Of a stretch of DNA of 21,106 nt, positions 18,917 to 21,106 are shown one piece after another (the first letter of the stretch is position 1; each line of letters opens with the position of its first letter). The translations under genes and the position numbers were made by a program. Source of the DNA: a virus. Below the pieces are notes generated by a model. The model was not told where the DNA came from. It saw only the letters and a program-made list of their open reading frames with translations, and did not search any database. The stretch spans positions 1 through 21,106 of IMG/VR virus record IMGVR_UViG_3300049855_000579. One strand, 5' to 3'.

Positions 18917-19470
18917 ACCTCCTCTCAATCGACCCGAGTATTCGATCGCTAGGTCTCGCCGTGTTTGACGAGTCCGGAGCGGTGACGAAGATCGCGAGCC
19001 TCAAGCTGTCGAACGGCCACGAAGACGACTACGTGATCCGCGCCGTCGCCATGGCTAGATCGATTGTGCCGTATGTGATGGACGGCGACTGGTCAGTCGT
19101 CACCGAGACGCCGGCACATTGGAGCCATGCCAGAGGCACGAACTCGGAGTCGTCGGAGAGCGTGCAGAAGCTGTACTGGTTCGTCGGCACTCTTGTCGGA
19201 CACCTGATCGACCTTCCTCAGGTGAAGGACATTTATACCGTCAAGCCGGCCCAATGGAAGGGCACCGTCCCGAAGGCGGTGATGACTGCCAGGGCCAGGA
19301 AGATGTTCCCAACTCTGCCGATCGATTCGTTCCCACACGACACACACGAGGCTCTGATCCTGGGATCATGGGCCCGTCGTAAGATCGAATCAGGCAACTC
19401 TCATCCACTCGTACCGGTGAAGTCATCGGTACTTTCAATCCAAGCCCCAGACATCAAGGAGTACCCGTGA
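18913..19470 (+). CDS. RuvC-like Holliday junction resolvase
   Basis: A 185-residue RNase H-fold nuclease of the RuvC type that would cut four-way junctions formed in recombination and replication before packaging. Likely catalytic residues are D7 in L-S-I-D-P-S, E65 in V-T-E-T-P, and D143 with H145-E146 in P-H-D-T-H-E-A-L-I-L-G. The order and spacing fit RuvC, and the length is close to cellular RuvC (about 170). P-A-Q-W-K-G (112-117) is a stretch often seen in phage RuvC-like proteins. Translation is coupled on both sides (ATGA before, GTGA after). Confidence 0.85.
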   Translation: MNLLSIDPSIRSLGLAVFDESGAVTKIASLKLSNGHEDDYVIRAVAMARSIVPYVMDGDWSVVTETPAHWSHARGTNSESSESVQKLYWFVGTLVGHLIDLPQVKDIYTVKPAQWKGTVPKAVMTARARKMFPTLPIDSFPHDTHEALILGSWARRKIESGNSHPLVPVKSSVLSIQAPDIKEYP

Positions 19471-19793
19471 GCAAGAAACTCAAAGTCCTAACCGACGGCG
19501 TGAAGGAGGTAACGGTCAGTGGCGAAGCACGCTTCCTGCCGACTCCCGACCTCGTCAATCATCCGCCACACTACAACGGTCATCCGAGCGGTGTCGAATG
19601 TATCACCGTCATCGAGCATATGAATCTGTGCCTCGGCAATGTGATCAAGTACATCTGGCGAGCCGACGACAAGGGCAACGACATCCAGGACCTGGAGAAG
19701 GCCGAATGGTACCTCAAGCGCGAGATCGCCAGACGGAAGCGGATGACGAAGACGAACACGACGAGGGTCGTCAGGATCCGCCGAGGACGGTGA
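19467..19793 (+). CDS. DUF3310 family protein (108 aa)
   Basis: The signature H32-P-P-H-Y-N, then G-V-E-C-I, N-V-I-K-Y-I-W-R, D-I-Q-D-L-E-K-A-E-W-Y-L-K-R-E-I identifies the small phage family DUF3310. The C-terminal part of phage T7 gp1.7, a nucleotide kinase, belongs to this group; most members have no tested function. The first 28 residues are an extra, less conserved lead, and the last 15 are basic. GTG is used as start, with a strong AAGGAG five bases upstream, in a GTGA overlap with the RuvC-like gene. A link to nucleotide metabolism is plausible from the family and operon. Confidence 0.85.
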   Translation: MSKKLKVLTDGVKEVTVSGEARFLPTPDLVNHPPHYNGHPSGVECITVIEHMNLCLGNVIKYIWRADDKGNDIQDLEKAEWYLKREIARRKRMTKTNTTRVVRIRRGR

Positions 19794-19939
19794 CGTTGTT
19801 CAGAGGGCAGAGGCTGGCCAAAAGATCCCACGAGTGCCTGCATTGTGGCCGTTCGATCTATAAGGTAGAGTTCTACTTCGTGAATGTGCTCCTGCGGTAC
19901 CGCAGGAGCACATTCAAATCGTGCTGCAAGGCCGTATGA
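19790..19939 (+). CDS. Mini zinc-finger protein (49 aa), last gene of operon II
   Basis: A 49-residue basic protein with C16-x2-C19 and C45-C46, a CxxC...CC arrangement that could hold one zinc ion. It starts with GTG overlapping the DUF3310 stop (GTGA), like several genes of this operon, with GAGG three bases before. Codons 31-42 coincide with the perfect 36-bp palindrome at 19881-19916, so this coding stretch (V-N-V-L-L-R-Y-R-R-S-T-F) may be shaped by the DNA or RNA structure rather than by protein function. The terminator hairpin begins within its stop codon. I am moderately sure it is translated. Confidence 0.5.
   Translation: MTLFRGQRLAKRSHECLHCGRSIYKVEFYFVNVLLRYRRSTFKSCCKAV
19881..19916. 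repeat. Perfect 36-bp palindrome
   Basis: TGAATGTGCTCCTGCGGT is followed directly by its exact reverse complement, with the centre between 19898 and 19899 and no spacer. It lies in the 3' part of the last gene of operon II. As RNA it would form a very stable hairpin but without a following U-tract; as DNA it is a two-fold site of unusual length. Function is unknown. Confidence 0.8.
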
Positions 19940-19961
19940 CCCGATGGTGATCCATCGGGTC
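19938..19961 (+). terminator. Terminator-like hairpin at the end of operon II
   Basis: GACCCGATGG pairs perfectly with CCATCGGGTC around TGAT: ten base pairs starting in the stop codon at 19937-19939. TACGTATTGT follows, a weak U-tract. Position and stem make it the likely main terminator of the rightward operon. Confidence 0.6.
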
Positions 19962-20006
19962 TACGTATTGTACACATTGTCACGGAATTATTAAGCCCTT
20001 AACAAG

Positions 20007-20078
20007 GGCCCTAGGATCGAAGATTTTGGCCGGGCCCATCCAATTACATCAATCCGGCCGTTCTTCGATTCTAGGGCC
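20007..20078. repeat. Long nested inverted repeat in the convergent junction
   Basis: The outer arms, 20007-20023 and 20062-20078, are 17 bases each and match except for one G-T wobble; the inner arms GGCCGG (20028-20033) and CCGGCC (20054-20059) pair around a 20-base loop. A small competing hairpin, GCCCTT-AAC-AAGGGC (19995-20009), shares bases with the left outer arm, so two exclusive folds are possible. No open reading frame of note crosses it. Confidence 0.7.
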
Positions 20079-20116
20079 GAATCCGCCTAACCCTCACGGA
20101 TTCCAGGAGTTAGGAA

Positions 20117-20141
20117 ACCCCGGCCAAATCGTGGCCGGGGT
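20117..20141. terminator. Bidirectional terminator-like hairpin
   Basis: ACCCCGGCCA pairs perfectly with TGGCCGGGGT around AATCG. In the leftward direction the stem is followed by TTCC and comes 34 bases after the stop of the lipoprotein gene at 20176, so it most likely terminates that unit. It could also stop rightward read-through. Confidence 0.6.
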
Positions 20142-20175
20142 CTCACAGAGTAATACAGATGTGTCGCTTTCGTGG

Positions 20176-21009
20176 TTATGTCTTGCCTCTGATCCTGTCG
20201 ATCAGGTTGCCGAGCCTGCCATGATTCGTTGACGATGCCTTCTTGATGTCGTCGAGACTCGAACTGATCAACTGCCTCGTCTCGTCCGGCATTGCCGAAG
20301 CAACTTTGACCAGCAGGTCCTCAACACGATCGCCGTGGTCCGCTGTCGATCGAACGGACTGGATCAAGGCACGAATCAGGACGATCACCGTCACGACGGC
20401 GGCTAGTCCAGCGACTACGATGCCGATCTTGATTGCGATCGGAACCCACGTAGGGGCGCTGTATGATACGGCAAATAGCACGACCATCGAAGCCGCTCCG
20501 ATGAGGGCTCTCTTCTTGCCGGCTCCGAGAGGTAGGAACCAGGCAGCGATACAGCAGATAGCGAAGACGACCGACGAGAGTGCCATACCGAATCGGCTGA
20601 CCAATCGGATTCGTTCCTCGGTCAGCTTTCGTTCAGCGGTGGCTCTCTCGTCGGTCGCCTTCTTCTCCAGGGCCTTCGATTCGGCCTCCAAGGTGGAGGC
20701 TCGTGCTCGGAGAGATGACGCCTGCTCGCTCAGAACGGATGCTTCATGTGATGTTGCCTCGGCCCGGTCCCTCCAACCGGCGGCATTGTCTTTGAACGAC
20801 TTGAGATCGACTTCTGCCTTCTGGCGAGCAGCTCTCTCGATGTCGACGTTCGTCGTGGCGGATGCCAGACGGTCACGAAGATCGGCGATGACGGAGGCAG
20901 CCGTGTCGGAACCAGGAATGGACGAGGCAGCCGCTCGTACAGCCTGGTCGGCACAACCAGACAGCATCACCGTCATCGCGATGAAGATGAGTGCGACGAA
21001 TCGGTTCAC
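20176..21009 (-). CDS. Lipoprotein with coiled coil and three membrane spans (277 aa)
   Basis: The N-terminus is a lipoprotein signal with lipobox L16-S-G-C19. Residues about 40-135 form a long coiled coil rich in Ala, Glu, Arg and Lys. Then come three hydrophobic segments at about 140-161, 168-186 and 190-213, and a charged C-terminal part to 277. The coiled coil would be outside the cytoplasmic membrane and the C-terminus should end on the inner side after three spans (inference). It starts with GTG overlapping the stop of the upstream membrane gene (GTGA). A role in lysis, envelope remodelling or as a spanin-like protein is possible, but no known family is recognised. The reverse-strand reading of similar length has no protein-like features. 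Confidence 0.75.
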   Translation of the reverse strand: MNRFVALIFIAMTVMLSGCADQAVRAAASSIPGSDTAASVIADLRDRLASATTNVDIERAARQKAEVDLKSFKDNAAGWRDRAEATSHEASVLSEQASSLRARASTLEAESKALEKKATDERATAERKLTEERIRLVSRFGMALSSVVFAICCIAAWFLPLGAGKKRALIGAASMVVLFAVSYSAPTWVPIAIKIGIVVAGLAAVVTVIVLIRALIQSVRSTADHGDRVEDLLVKVASAMPDETRQLISSSLDDIKKASSTNHGRLGNLIDRIRGKT

Positions 21010-21106
21010 GCGATCCTCCAGACGGCGATGATCGCCGCGACGATCAGAGCCCCTGTGCCGGCCGTCTTCACACGAAGCCAGTCGATGTGGTTGATAATGT
21101 CCTTCA
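21006..21106 (-). CDS. Partial small membrane protein, C-terminus only
   Basis: The last 32 residues of a leftward gene that begins beyond the right edge. They contain an amphipathic lead (D-I-I-N-H-I-D-W-L-R-V-K), a hydrophobic span of about 15 residues (T-G-A-L-I-V-A-A-I-I-A-V-W) and the end R-I-A. The stop overlaps the GTG of the lipoprotein gene, so they form an operon. A single span next to an envelope lipoprotein would suit a holin or a lysis partner, but the missing start prevents a firm call. Confidence 0.6.
   Translation of the reverse strand, partial: KDIINHIDWLRVKTAGTGALIVAAIIAVWRIA

Larger units (their letters stand above)
1338..20974. repeat. Dispersed octamer TCACCGTC/GACGGTGA, about 28 copies
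   Basis: Counted by eye. TCACCGTC starts at 1338, 2377, 2655, 4596, 4954, 5970, 7168, 8412, 11817, 14682, 15299, 15526, 18331, 19603, 20385 and 20967. GACGGTGA starts at 1391, 3679, 5512, 6056, 7420, 8978, 9615, 11663, 12269, 14031, 15339 and 19786. In the TCACCGTC orientation the preceding base is a purine in all but one copy. Copies lie in genes of both strands, in different codon frames, and between genes. The span given only brackets the first and last copy. Confidence 0.7.

Noticed and set aside
19881-19916. The palindrome as an intrinsic terminator
   Set aside because: No T-run follows and there is no loop spacer; the hairpin at 19938-19961 is better placed for that role.
20243-21031. 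A 262-codon plus-strand frame opposite the right-end lipoprotein
   Set aside because: The minus-strand frame shows a lipobox, coiled coil, membrane spans and coupled start; the plus frame has none of these and no ribosome site.
1-21106. tRNA, rRNA, insertion sequence or attachment site
   Set aside because: No cloverleaf, transposase, integrase or matching terminal repeat was recognised on either strand.

Overview
The window is part of the genome of a tailed double-stranded DNA bacteriophage. Genes are packed tightly, many with ATGA or GTGA stop/start overlaps. A complete phage replication set is present, with lipoprotein and membrane genes on the opposite strand and no ribosomal, tRNA or housekeeping genes. 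The DNA is moderately G+C-rich by eye. Lipobox signal peptides and sigma70-type promoters point to a bacterial host, but I cannot name it from sequence alone.

Layout. (1) Positions 1-2664, leftward: a partial gene at the edge, then six small genes of 62-90 codons. Each of the six has its own TTGAC-type promoter, a Shine-Dalgarno site and a similar short leader. To their right lie a lipoprotein gene and a 51-codon membrane-peptide gene. (2) Positions 2665-2812: a divergent control region with an 11-bp-arm inverted repeat and promoters facing both ways. (3) Positions 2813-7603, rightward operon I: unknown protein, ATP-dependent DNA ligase, unknown protein, SNF2-like helicase, mini zinc ribbon, QueD and a 61-residue protein. 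(4) Positions 7604-19939, rightward operon II, from a second matching promoter: a ribbon-helix-helix-like protein, a RecB/Cas4-like Fe-S nuclease, a Sak4-like ATPase and a DUF669-like ssDNA-binding candidate; then a hairpin; then a primase fused to an MCM-like AAA+ helicase, QueE, FolE, an HPRT-like phosphoribosyltransferase, DpdA, family A DNA polymerase, two unknown small proteins, a RuvC-like nuclease, a DUF3310 protein and a mini zinc-finger protein. (5) Positions 19881-20175: a convergent junction full of inverted repeats, including a perfect 36-bp palindrome. (6) Positions 20176-21106, leftward: a coiled-coil/transmembrane lipoprotein and the end of a small membrane protein.

How the genes work together. 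FolE, QueD and QueE convert GTP to 7-carboxy-7-deazaguanine (CDG), and DpdA exchanges guanine in DNA for a 7-deazaguanine base. The phage therefore very probably hypermodifies its own DNA, which in known phages blocks host restriction. No QueC is visible, so the inserted base may be CDG or a derivative, or QueC may come from the host or from elsewhere in the genome. The HPRT-like enzyme sits between FolE and DpdA and could recycle the guanine that DpdA releases. The other rightward genes form a self-contained replication and recombination set.

The least expected signals are four. The octamer TCACCGTC/GACGGTGA occurs about 28 times, in both orientations and in all kinds of reading frame. The primase is fused to an MCM-like helicase. 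The leftward genes are built as one-promoter-one-gene cassettes. A perfect 36-bp palindrome ends the replication operon.
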